The notes under the pieces were generated by a model that ran no database searches, had not been told where the DNA came from, and was given only the letters and a program-made list of their open reading frames with translations. Positions 18,440-28,063 of a DNA stretch of 64,000 nt are shown one piece after another. Both the position numbers and the translations under genes were made by a program. The stretch comes from Diplonema papillatum (Eukaryota > Euglenozoa > Diplonemea > Diplonemida > Diplonemidae): positions 1 through 64,000 of the forward strand of contig JAPJBO010000084.1 in the NCBI GenBank assembly GCA_030068145.1. Reading direction: 5' to 3'. Each line of letters starts with the position of its first letter. Within the stretch, counting starts at the first letter, position 1.

Positions 18440-18943
18440 CGCAGGTTCGTTTCTAGTCTTGGAAGGTTCGCTTCTAGTTTTGGAAGGTTCGTTTCTAGTT
18501 TTGGAAGGTTCGTTTCTAGTTTTGGAAAGGTTCGTTTCTGGTGGTCGCAGTCGATTTTTGACACGATTCCCTTGGAATTTCGGCCGATCTCGTTTTAGTT
18601 TTGGAAGAGGTTCGTTTCTAGTTTTGGAATCGGTTCGTTTCTAGTTTTGGAAGTGGTTCGTAACTTTTCGAAAAAGTAAACGAACCACTTCCAAAAGTAA
18701 ACGAAGCGATTCCAAAAGTAAACGAACCGATTCCAAAAGTAAACGAACCGATTCCAAAACTAGAAACGAAGTTTCCAAAAGTAAACGAACCGATTCCAAA
18801 AGTAAACGAACCGATTCCAAAAGTAAACGAACCGATTCCAAAACTAGAAACGAAGTTTCCAAAAGTAAACGAACCGATTCCAAAACTAGAAACGAACCTT
18901 CCAAAAGTAAACGAACCCCCCCCCCCCCCCCCCCCCCCCGGGC
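18440..18943. repeat. GGTTCGTTT / AGTTTTGGAA array, copy 2, ending in a long poly-C
   Basis: Same units as 14930-15812, same connecting segment (GTGGTCGCAGTCGATTTTTG) and same strand switch at GTAACTTTTCGAAAAAGT (about 18660). It ends in a run of about 24 C at 18917-18940. Confidence 0.9.
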
Positions 18944-19130
18944 AGATCAGCCGCCTGACACACCAGACTCACACCGCAGTCCTGTCTGCAGACACTCAGG
19001 TTCCACGCTGATGATGGTCCGCCTTATGTGTCCGTGGCTTAAAGGACCGAAACACGGCGCAGACGGGACCAGTGCGGTGTTGCGCACATACCCATTCCAA
19101 GCACGTTCTTGCAATCCCCCCATTCCAGTA
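18944..19130 (-). repeat. R190 dispersed repeat, copy a
   Basis: Shares CGCAGTCCTGTCTGCAGACA and GGACCGAAACACGGCGCAGA with 19403-19624, 61727-61935 and, more diverged, 54848-54978. On the minus strand all copies keep an open frame (…WNGYV.NTALVPSAP…), so it might be an exon of a gene family or simply a conserved repeat. Confidence 0.8.
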
Positions 19131-19402
19131 GGGTACTTCGCGTAACGCGACTTGCTGCCCTCAGCACGCAGGATTACTTCCTCGCACTCTTTTCCTTTTG
19201 GTACTTCAACCATTGGTGCTGCACACGGCAACCCCATGTCCACTGTGCTCTGCGGAGTTTACTTCGCAGATTGCCACCGTAAAAAGAAGACAAGTCAGTG
19301 CTGCCTAGCGAGTCGCAGTCACAATCAGGGCGAGTGCCCTGAGTTTTTTAACTGATTGCTCAGACACGGTTGTAGGGGCCTTCTCCCCGTGACGGATTCG
19401 CC

Positions 19403-19624
19403 TGTGCTCTAGTAGCACGGGTGGTCCTGGCTGTGACGAGCTACGAACAGCCGCCTGACAAACCAGACTCACACCGCAGTCCTGTCTGCAGACACTCAGG
19501 TTCCACGCTGATGATGGTCCGCCTTATGTGTCCGTGGCTTAAAGGACCGAAACACGGCGCAGACGGGACCAGTGCGGTGTTGAGCACATACCCATTCCAA
19601 GCACGTTCTTGCAATCCCCCCCCC
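19403..19624 (-). repeat. R190 dispersed repeat, copy b
   Basis: Longest copy, starting with AGTAGCACGGGTGGTCCTGG and ending in a poly-C tract at 19618-19626. Confidence 0.85.
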
Positions 19625-19739
19625 CCGGTGACCCCCAAAACCTTTTTCAACCTTTCCAATTCCCTTCAAGCTAAACCATTATACAACGACCCCCCCCCAC
19701 TAAGATTTTCCCCCCGCAGGCACCACGCGCTCTTCAAAC

Positions 19740-19935
19740 CCATGAAACATTTCCCCCCCTCGTACTATTTAGGTGAAAATCAGCAGATATTTCCTGAAAA
19801 AGCTAAAAGTACACCCCCCAAACTTTCAGGGTGACTCGTACTATTTAGCCACTATTTAACATACATGTACGCCTATATATTTTTTATAGGCGCATTTAGG
19901 CAACAAAATAATAGCATATAGGCGCATATAGGCGA
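19740..19935. repeat. CGTACTATTTAGG word cluster and TATAGGCG arm
   Basis: The word CGTACTATTTAG occurs at about 19760 and 19827 beside C-tracts, followed by TTAACATACATGTACGCCTA. The latter is the inverted counterpart of 30100-30150. Short TATAGGCG repeats follow. Confidence 0.6.
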
Positions 19936-20420
19936 AATAAATTCAGAAATAATATAAAATAATGCAGAAATATTCGAGAAATATTCAAAAATAACATTTT
20001 ATTAATATTTCCTGTTGCCTTCCCTGGCTGTTTTCTCGTGCAGAAACGCGGCTCTGTGCTGTCAGAAGCTGAGAAAGGCTGCTGGAACATGTTCTCGCGA
20101 AAAGACAGTGTCCCAAGGTCACTTAGTTGGGTTCGACTTTGACTACGTGATTTTGCTTGTGTGCATGATGAAGGCTGTCACAGATTGGCGAATGTACGCA
20201 TAGCTGGGTCCATGTTTGCTTCGCCTTCGTGCACAACAAAGGCTGTGTCATGCCGTCGAAACAGCAATTGTCCGCGTTTAGCACGTTCACCAAGAACAGG
20301 ACATCTTCGCATCGAGTGTGGTCGACAAGAGGTTGGTCAACGGTGGTCTAGTTTGCATGAGTGTGAAAACACGTCTGCCAACACTTATCCACGTTCTTAT
20401 TCTTCCAGAACGGGAAAAGA

Positions 20421-20731
20421 ATGGTCAAGAGAAAGCTGGTCGTTTCTGACGCCTCGTCTGGGTCGTCTGACTCGGTCGCAACAACGACCGAGTCTGACAA
20501 CGAAGAGCCCGAAGCCGAGAGACCAGCGAAGACAGAAAGTCGTCCGAAAAGAAGCCAGCGCCAAAGCGCAAACGAGGTCGCCCTAAGGGCAGCAAACACA
20601 AGCCGAAAGGCAATGCTTTCGCGCTGACCTTGCCTGCAGCGCAGCCCGGCGTAGACGCAAACCCGACAACGACAAGCCGACGACGACAGCCAAAAACGCC
20701 GCCAGGTAAGAAGCACGACTCACGCGGCTGA
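20421..20731 (+). pseudogene. AT-hook protein fragment (frameshifted)
   Basis: The frame from the ATG at 20421 reads MVKRKLVVSDASSGSSD and an acidic Ser/Thr-rich stretch. A second frame from about 20549 continues with KPAPKRKRGRPKGSKHKPKG, a canonical AT-hook, and a Pro/Arg-rich end closing at TGA near 20731. The two frames overlap around 20550-20620, so a frameshift or a short intron separates them. It is probably related in style to the 16454-17113 ORF. Confidence 0.45.
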
Positions 20732-21214
20732 CATGTCATCAAGCACGTTGGCTGCATCGGGCTACCTGGCAAGTGCAGTAGTTGCCTCGCCCGATTTGAG
20801 AAACTGGTGTGAGAAACGGGGCTGACTGCCGAGCGATACGGGGGTTTACGACGAGTGGTGCGGCTCCTTACCACCCAGAGCCGACTTCAGCGGATTACAA
20901 CAGCAGCAGCGTGCAAAGACGAAAGGACACAAAAAACCAGCGGAGACACACCCACGGCCGAAGTGAATGACTTCTTCTCCGCAAAGAGCGAAGTGTGCAA
21001 CTTGCGGCTGTAGCGGCCTACGGCAACTCCACAGACGTGGCAAGTTTATGGTTTGCCCGGTTTATACGGCCTAATTTTTCCAGTCCGCCAACCCTAACAT
21101 GTCGTTATTGGCATTTTCAGCTCGTTGGCTACCGGATCATCGGGTTTGCATACGAATTCCGCACAAAACAGCGCGTTTCTGCACGACTCTCGGTCCAGAT
21201 GGTGACCAGGAATA

Positions 21215-21350
21215 TTTTCGAATAAAATATTGCACAAAAATAATGCGCAATTTATTTCGCCTATACCTACCCCCCCCCGTGAACATGTCACCCCCTTTTG
21301 TGCAAAAATCCGCTGGGGGGTGACATACTCAAGGGGGGTGACATACTTAA
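21215..21350. repeat. Poly-C-capped palindromic word cluster
   Basis: CGCCTATACCTACCCCCCCC then CGTGAACATGTCACCCCC, followed by two GGGGGGTGACATACT words in the opposite sense. The inverted counterpart is at 29960-30056. Confidence 0.7.
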
Positions 21351-21467
21351 GGGCTTGCAGAGGTCATCTGAGCCTCGGCTGGGGGGAAACGTCCTTAGCA
21401 GCCCTTCTAGGACACGACCGACCAGAGACAGAACGCTGGGCCCATGGCAAGGTACCAGATGCTGGAA

Positions 21468-21594
21468 GACCCGCCCCTCTGCCCTGTTCACTCGCCGTTG
21501 CTGGGAGCATCGCTGTTGCTTTCTTTTCCTGCGCTGAGGGATATGCTTAAGTTTAGCGCGTAGATCTTCAACAGCTGAGGTCGGTGAGAGTTTC
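21468..21594 (-). rRNA. LSU rRNA 5' fragment 1 (126 nt)
   Basis: The reverse complement begins TGAAACTCTCACCGACCTCA and contains CTTAAGCATATC, AGGAAAAGAAAG and ACGGCGAGTGAACAG. This is the conserved 5' core of large-subunit rRNA. It ends abruptly at GGGCAGAG. It is a fragment, not a functional gene; it differs from the other two copies at a few sites (AGCATATCCCTCAG here). Confidence 0.85.
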
Positions 21595-21799
21595 AGACTT
21601 CCAACCCCAGTTGCTCACGACCCCCTGCCGGCAGGGAGACCCTGCCGACGCGCTGGACCTCAACGCAACAAGCAGCAACAGCTCGAACGACTGGGCATAA
21701 CGCGCCGCAGGCAACCAATGTACCACGTTGACAATCGGACGCGTACAAAGCAGACGAGTGACGATTGAACCTTTGCGCAAGCAGTGGCATGAATGACGT

Positions 21800-22400
21800 A
21801 AGTGATATGTGATTGTCATCATACATGATCCACTGCTCTGCTGCAGACAAAATGGCCGCTGTGTCTAGGCCGCTGCTTCCGGCTCAGCATTCGCTCAAAC
21901 TTCTGCATTGCACGCCCCTCAGGTTGCAAGTGCAAAACACTTGAAACAATTTTACAAACTTCCTTCTCCTGTCCTGGACTGTGCACTTTAGCAAATCGTG
22001 TCGGCAGAATGATAACATTGCGAGGTCCGGATGTGTTTCGAAGTAGGCCGTTCCATCCACCGGGAACAAGCCGAACAATCCACTCCCTAGAAGCTCCGAT
22101 GCATCCTGCTGGGCGTCCCCTTGAAATTTCTCAGGCATACACACCTGCGGAGTTGGACAACGTGGCAGACAGTGTTCCTGTTTCGACGTCTTGCTGAAGA
22201 ATAGTCGTGAGGTCGTTGCAAGCGTCATTCGCAGACCGACGCAATGCGGTTGACCATGTTGTACATTGAAGGAACTGTGGGATGGCCCCCCCCAAGTAAC
22301 AGCTGTTGCCAAAGTTTTGAATCCCGCGAAACCTCCTATTTACAACGTTGTTGGCTGCTTCAAGACCACGTGTCACTTTGGCGGTCGCGCAAACAACCAA
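21800..22400 (-). pseudogene. Ubiquitin-specific protease (C19) remnant
   Basis: Three minus-strand frames carry the USP boxes in the right order. At about 22330 the Cys box reads RGIQNFGNSCYLGGAIPQFL. At about 22110 the QQD box reads FQGDAQQDASELL. Near 21850 a GHFV His-box core is followed, one frame over, by the terminal EQWIMYDDNHI. USPs cleave ubiquitin from proteins using Cys and His of these boxes. Total length is only about 200 codons against 300 or more for the usual catalytic domain, with two or more frame changes. It is therefore probably an internally deleted pseudogene; short introns are the alternative. It lies between an LSU rRNA fragment and the LINE chain, transcribed against the LINEs. 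Confidence 0.72.
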
Positions 22401-22572
22401 AGAGCCGAGGATGACCGCTCCGATTGTGGCTCACTGGTGCGGAAAGCGGCTGTGAAAGCGGAAAACTCACGTGTGTGTGTGCGACGGACCTGTTTTGTAT
22501 CTTTACACGGCAGGTTCCAACACTGCCAACTTTCTTTTTTGTACTGACATGTCCAGCGTGGTATGTTGTTCC

Positions 22573-22607
22573 AAAAAAAAAAAACCGTTCAAAAAAAAAA
22601 AAAAAAT
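22573..22607 (+). repeat. Double poly(A) tract preceding LINE-A
   Basis: Twelve A at 22573-22584 and seventeen A at 22591-22607, separated by CCGTTC. Probably the tail of an earlier retroposon onto which LINE-A was inserted. Confidence 0.7.
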
Positions 22608-25600
22608 CCCCCTGGCCCGAACGGCGATACTGATAAAGAAGCAATCCCTGATTACACTATCACAGTGCTATTCGGGGTACGGGGCGTGCAGCGCGGATCT
22701 GCAGGTGGCTGGCGAGACATTGCGAGTGGTAAGTGTATACGTTCCGTGCCACAAACGTGATGCCCTGACGGATCGACTTGGAGACTGGATAGCGTCGCGA
22801 GCTCGGGACTGTGTGACTGATGTTGCAGTTGTCGGGGATTTTAATCCGCGGACAACCCCCCAAGTAGAGATTCGAGTACGGAGGGAAAATCTGCAGGAGC
22901 TGGTTCGGTCGCAAACCACGTTCGCGAGGTCCAACGCCGCGTCATCCCTGGATAGGGCTTTTGTACCGAGAAGCTCGCGCTGGAGCTTGGACAGAATACG
23001 GTTCACCGGTGGAAGCGATCACGCCGTACTAATCCTCCGATTCGACAAATTCCTGAAGAAGCCTCCGGCCATGATCTACCCATCGAAGCGACAAGTCCTC
23101 GACCAGACGGCCTTTTCCGATTTGCTGAACACACTGGATGAAACGGGTGCAAGCCCCCCACCGCGACCCAGAAGCACGAAGGTGGCGAGGCTGCAGGACG
23201 CTCTCTACCGACGGATCCTTCTCCGAAGCGCGGCCGGCCCGGAGCAAAAGAAGTTGTTGAACGCCGAGATACGATCTGTACGGAAGAAGTTGGACGTGGT
23301 CGCGATGAAGCAGAGGCCGCCCAACCTGACGACTCCGTACCAGCCTCCGTTGCTGGAAAATCCCGACGCCTTTACAGCTTTCCTCCGAAACAAGTATAAA
23401 TCCGACACGCCCAGTCCCCCGATAATCATACCCCCGGACACCGAAGCAGTCGCATTGACAACCGAAGACCTCAGGACGGCAATCGAAGCCATCCGGCCCA
23501 CCGCGAGAACGGCAGATTTTTCACCGAAGTTTCTAAGAGTTATGTCTGAAGAAGCCGTACAATCAACAACGGATGAGCTGAATAGATGGGTTCGTGAAGG
23601 CGTCCCGGCGCGCCAGCGGTTGTCGTGGATTTTCTTGTTTTGGAAGGGAAAGGCGCTGCGAAGGTCGGAGCCGAGGGGGTATCGCCCGATCGCCATAATG
23701 CCCCTATTCGCAAAGCTTTTGCACTCGACGCTGTACCAGAAGATGAAGCCGCTCGTGCAATCGGTGGTCCTCAGGTACAAATTCCAGTTCGGGTGCGGCA
23801 GCCGGAGCGGGGCAGCACAGGTAGTGCTTTATGCGAAGGAATGGCTGGAATCGGGTTCAGGCACGGAGCCCGACGATGAACACCTGCTGCTGCTAGTCGA
23901 CGTTCTCGCGGCATTTGACACGATACCGCATGAAAAGCTGGTTCGGACGGTCGAGAGGTTGCTTGGTCCCGAGTGGGCGAGGACGATAGCGAGGGTCATC
24001 GAGGATCAGGAAGTGTCGATTGTGCACTATGACGGTTTCACCCCGCCGGTTGGCATGAAACGCGGCGTTCTCCAGGGATCACCCCTCAGCGTGCTGCTGT
24101 ACATCTTGTATACCTGCGAGCCTCCCCCCGAGGATGAAACACGGGCATACGTCGATGACCTGGTTGCACGTACGACGAGATCAAGACTCCAAGGAACGTA
24201 CAGGGCCCTAAAGAAGTGGGCGACATCGAAAGACCTGGAGTTGGCTGAGGAAAAGACGGTTGTACTGGCGAGGTCTTCCTTCGCATGGAGCTCGGATCCC
24301 ATCCGTGAAACCACCAACCGGGCAAGACTGCTGGGCGTGTGTATCCATGCGGGCGGACGACTGAGTGGGTGCGACAATGACGCCAAGTGCATGGAAAGGC
24401 TGGCGCGCCTCGTCGACTTCACAAACTCCCACGTGCACCGCTCCACAAGGCGAAAATGCGCCTTTTTCAGCAGCCACGTGCTCCCCATCGTATCGATGCA
24501 CTGTCTTTCGTCTTGCTTCGACCCGCGGGCGCCGAAGCTCGTTGCAGCCCACGCGAGTCTCTTTCCCAAGCATCGCCACAGCAGGGGGATAAAGGATTTC
24601 GCGTGGTGCAAAGACGGCTTTGCCTGCCAAAATGTCGAGACATATGCGGCGCTACAACGAACGCGGGCGGTACTGGCTCATCGACCTGACGAGGCGAAAA
24701 GCGCACTGCCGGTCGAAGGATTCCGGCGAAGGCCGCCACACCCGACGGTCGAGGGAGAGGACGTTTTGGAACGGTTAGACGCGCTACTGGGGACGGATGA
24801 ATTCTCGGAGCCGCGGGAAATGGTGGTGGCGACCGACGGGGGGTTCCTGGAAGACGAATCACGCGGGTCCGCCGGGGTGTCAATTGGCACGACGTCGTTC
24901 GGCTGCATGGTGAGGGGCACGGTGACATCGAGTACGGAGACCGAGTTGGCCGCCATCTACCTGTTAGCGACGACATTACGGCGGCGTGAAGTCGCACCCG
25001 ACCGTGTCACGTGGTACAGCGACAGCGAGGCCGCAATCTTGCGTGTCCGCCGCGGAGAGCCCGGCGACCCCGTCGCCAACGCAGTAGGCGAGTACGCGCA
25101 GTGCCTTCGATGGAGTAAGGGGCACGCCGACAACGCCTTCATCAACCGGGCGGACGAGGCGGCGACCCAGGCACTCCGGGACAGAGGACCGGGTCTAAGC
25201 ATGGAGTTGCTCCACCTTTTAAACGGGGTGAAGTCTGTGTGCTGTCTCGTGGCTGAGGAGTTCCCGATGCTGGAGAGCCCCATCCGTTTCGTGCGGCGCG
25301 TCTGGCGTCACCGCCGCACGAAGACGGCCATGAGGAGTATCCGAGAGCTGGCATCGGCAAAGACGACAAAGGGAAGCACCCTCGGCTCCCTCGAGACCAT
25401 ACCCGGGGCGGCAGACCTCCTGCAGTCCATCGTGCGGCGTGCGGTAATGCCTCGAGGCACAAAGGTCAACTGTATACGGTGCGCGGAGATGGCAACCGCC
25501 CAGCATGTACTGCTGGCAGACGACGCGACGCACAATGATGTGTCTGATATCATGGAAGCATACCCACAAGACCGACCACATCTGAGGCGACTCCTCGAAG

Positions 25601-25716
25601 ACTTTGCGACAAGACGAAGGCCCACAATCCGCCACGTGGCCAGGCGCGTGAAAGCGCTATGTGACGACCCGCTCGCGGCTCGTTGGTCATCCCTCGTTTT
25701 GAGATATCTCGATTAG
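22608..25716 (+). CDS. LINE-A polyprotein: endonuclease (partial), RT, RNase H
   Basis: The open frame starts at 22471 but the element-derived part starts near 22608. The apurinic-like endonuclease lacks its N-terminal part and keeps VAVVGDFNPR (GDFN at about 22834) and GGSDHAVL (23011). The RT has YRPIAIMPLFAKL, the catalytic DVLAAFDTIPHEKL (about 23897), MKRGVLQGSPLSVLL, and the YVDDLVARTTR box at 24148. RNase H has VVATDGGFLEDESRG, STETELAAI, WYSDSEAAIL and GHADNAFINRADEAA, so all four acidic positions are present. The C-terminus carries CIRCAEMATAQHVLL, a possible zinc knuckle. Domain order suits the ingi/L1Tc-like lineage of Euglenozoa. The frame is intact to the stop. Confidence 0.9.
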
Positions 25717-25796
25717 TGCATGCTTGATTTGACAGTGAAAAAGGCGACTAGCGGAAAGGAGAAAGACAGTAAGGAGAGTGGACATTGGGCGGCCGA

Positions 25797-25797
<1 letters not shown>

Positions 25798-25827
<30 letters not shown>
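25798..25827 (+). repeat. Poly(A) tail of LINE-A
   Basis: Thirty consecutive A, followed at once by LINE-B. Confidence 0.9.
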
Positions 25828-25830
<3 letters not shown>

Positions 25831-27720
25831 GGAGAGGGCCCTCCTGAGCAGGGGCCACCGCCACCGCACGAGCCGGGGCCAGCGCAACCGCCACCCGAGG
25901 ACCCAGCCCACGGGGGCCCGGCGGAGCCCGGAGAGCCGGCCCTCGCGCTCCCGGGCCCGGTTCCGCCGGCGCCGGTGGCCCAGATACCGCGAGGCGCCCC
26001 CGAGGATCCGGAGGGCGCCGGGCCAGTAGCACAGGAGCCGGCACCTCAGGAGCAGCCGGAGGCCGCGCCCAACCACTCAGCGCTGAGCCGGGCCAGCCTC
26101 GAGCTCCTGACGTTCTACCTCGACGACGGGGTAACGGGCGGGGAACTCGACTCGATCGCGCGATGGCTGTGCGAGTTCGAGCGGCGAGCCGCAGCAGTCG
26201 GTCTGAGCCTCAATAGGGGCAAGTGCAGACTGGCGATTGCCCCGGGTGCCGAGGTACCGGCGGGCCTAGACGGCATCGAGACGTGCTCCCTCGACGAGAT
26301 CGAGCACCTGGGTGTGCCGTGCGGATCGCCGGAGAAGATCCGCGCGTTCGTTGAGCGGGTGGCACAGGGCGCCGAGAGGAAGCTGAGGGTGATCGCGTCC
26401 CTACCTGACGCGCACGTGGCGCTCACGCTGACGAAGTTCTGTGCCGGCTTCGTTGGAGTGGTGCACCTCATGCGCGCGACAGGGCCCGTCTTCGACTACG
26501 CGGGCATCGACCGCGTCACCCAGTCCTGTCTCGCGACGATCACCGGGATCGAAACCGATGACGCGTCGTGGACACAGGCGTCACTACCCGTCAGGATGGG
26601 CGGCCTCGGCCTCCACAGCTGTGCGGACGTGAGCGGGATTGCCCACATCGCCGCGGCGCTGGACGGGGGGCCGCATCTCCCCGCCCTCGTGGCCCCGGCC
26701 CTGCTGCCACACCTCACGTGGCAGCAGGACGACACCGTCCAAGCGTCCCTCGTCGACCCGCGCCTTGCAACCTATGAATCCGTCCTGGAGAAGATCCAGG
26801 ACGTCATGCAGGCACGAGCCGAGTACGAGGGGCGAGGACAGAAGGCATGGTCGTCCGCCTTGGCCACCGAGAAGAGGAAGAACCTTCTCGAGTCGCTGAC
26901 GGAGGAGCTCGGCCACTCCGGCCAACTGCAGGGTCAGGCCCTGACCCGGGCTCAAGACCGGATCCGGGCGCGGATCCAAAGCGGCTCCGGCAAGCACGCT
27001 TCGGCGTGGTTGTACGGCAACCCTGAGGCGGATACCACAATGTGGTTGTCTCCGGCCGAGCTGGCGGTGGCAGTCCGGCTTCGGTTGGGGCTTCCAATTG
27101 CGGCCGCGCCGGGGGAGTGCCGCCTTTGCGGGCACGGTGCGACCGACGTCAACGGATCGCACGCCCAGACGTGTTTCGGCAGCGGCCGCCGAACGCGCCT
27201 TCACAACGCGCTGCGTGACATCGTCGCCGACTTCGCTCGACGAGGACTGCTCGGTCCTTCCATCGAGCGAGCCGTGTTCGCTAACGCGCGGCGCAAGCGC
27301 CCGGACATCAGCTACGTCCGGGATGGCACCACCGTCCTACTTGACGTCGCTGTCACGTACCCCCTACAACTCTCGCAGCCGCACTACGCAGCCCGGGCGG
27401 CGGCGGAGCCAGGGGGCGCAGCAGCCGCGTACGCTGTAGCCGTCAAGGAGCGTGTCTACAACGCAATCATTGCCAATGAGCCAGACCCGCGGGAATGGAA
27501 GGCGGTGCCGCTAGTTGTAGACACGTTCGGGGCCTGGTGCCCAGGAGCAATCACGGAGCTGCGGCACATTGCCCGCGCCAACGCCCTCCGTGAAGACCGG
27601 ACCGTTTCGGCCGCCTGCCAGGACCTCTTCCACCGCTTGAGCTTTTCTATAGCCCGAGGGGTGGCAAGGATCGTCATTGCATCTGGTGGGGCGCGACCGG
27701 ACGAAGCGGATCCACCCTGA
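25828..27720 (+). CDS. LINE-B ORF: Pro-rich start, RT from motif C, zinc finger, restriction-like endonuclease
   Basis: The frame runs out of the LINE-A poly(A) (a lysine run) without a stop. About 90 Pro/Glu/Ala-rich residues are followed directly by the RT catalytic box LLTFYLDDGVTGG, then GLSLNRGKCRLA. The RT fingers and first catalytic Asp are absent. Further on are PVRMGGLGLHSC, typical downstream of RT in some LINEs, a CRLCGHG…SHAQTC zinc knuckle, and RKRPDISYVRDGTTVLLDV. The last has the PD…D arrangement of restriction-like endonucleases found C-terminally in R2/CRE-type LINEs. Stop TGA at 27718. The element is defective for RT as it stands; the Pro-rich fusion points to internal deletion. 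Confidence 0.78.
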
Positions 27721-27946
27721 TGCAGGGGGTAGAGTCACTGCATCGCGGGTTTTTTTACCGGGTCGGACCTGTTAGCAGTCACGCGCAGGCCAGTCCCGTG
27801 TCGCTGTGAGACAGGCGTTCACAGTGTGCTGAAGAAGCATTTCTTTGGACTACCGCTCCGGAAGCAACCGGATACCGGCAGCCCCGCTGTACCAACATGT
27901 CGAGTACAGTGTCCCGCGCTCCAAAAAAAAAAAAAAAAAAAAAAAA
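25828..27946 (+). mobile_element. LINE-B, second 5'-truncated LINE with a C-terminal endonuclease-like domain
   Basis: Begins directly after the poly(A) of LINE-A, ends with 24 A at 27923-27946. It belongs to a different family from LINE-A (see CDS). Confidence 0.85.
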
Positions 27947-28063
27947 CGCTAACCCAAACAACTTCCGCCGGCAGAGAAACCTTGCCTAAAGAAATCAACT
28001 GCCTTCGGGTAGGCTAGTCTGACACGAGTTGTCGTCGGGAAAAAAAAAAAAAAAAAAAAAAAA
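27947..28063 (+). mobile_element. 93-bp retroposed unit U, copy 1, with poly(A)
   Basis: 93 bp (27947-28039) beginning CGCTAACCCAAACAACTTCC and ending GTTGTCGTCGGG, followed by 24 A. It contains a UUCG-capped hairpin (CTGCC TTCG GGTAG) and a second hairpin GACA…TGTC near its end. No coding potential. The same 93 bp recur at 29797-29889, again between poly(A) tracts. Confidence 0.8.

Larger units (their letters stand above)
22608..25827 (+). mobile_element. LINE-A, 5'-truncated non-LTR retrotransposon with poly(A) tail
   Basis: One long frame (ending TAG at 25716), a 3' UTR of about 80 bp and 30 A (25798-25827). The 5' end falls inside the endonuclease domain directly after a poly(A) run, the normal result of incomplete target-primed reverse transcription. 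Confidence 0.9.

Noticed and set aside
23205..25635. Minus-strand frames of 140-190 codons across LINE-A
   Set aside because: Antisense shadows of the RT-RNase H gene, without motifs.
25720..25827. Fusion protein joining LINE-A 3' UTR to LINE-B
   Set aside because: The frame merely reads through the UTR and poly(A); there is no reason to think it is translated.
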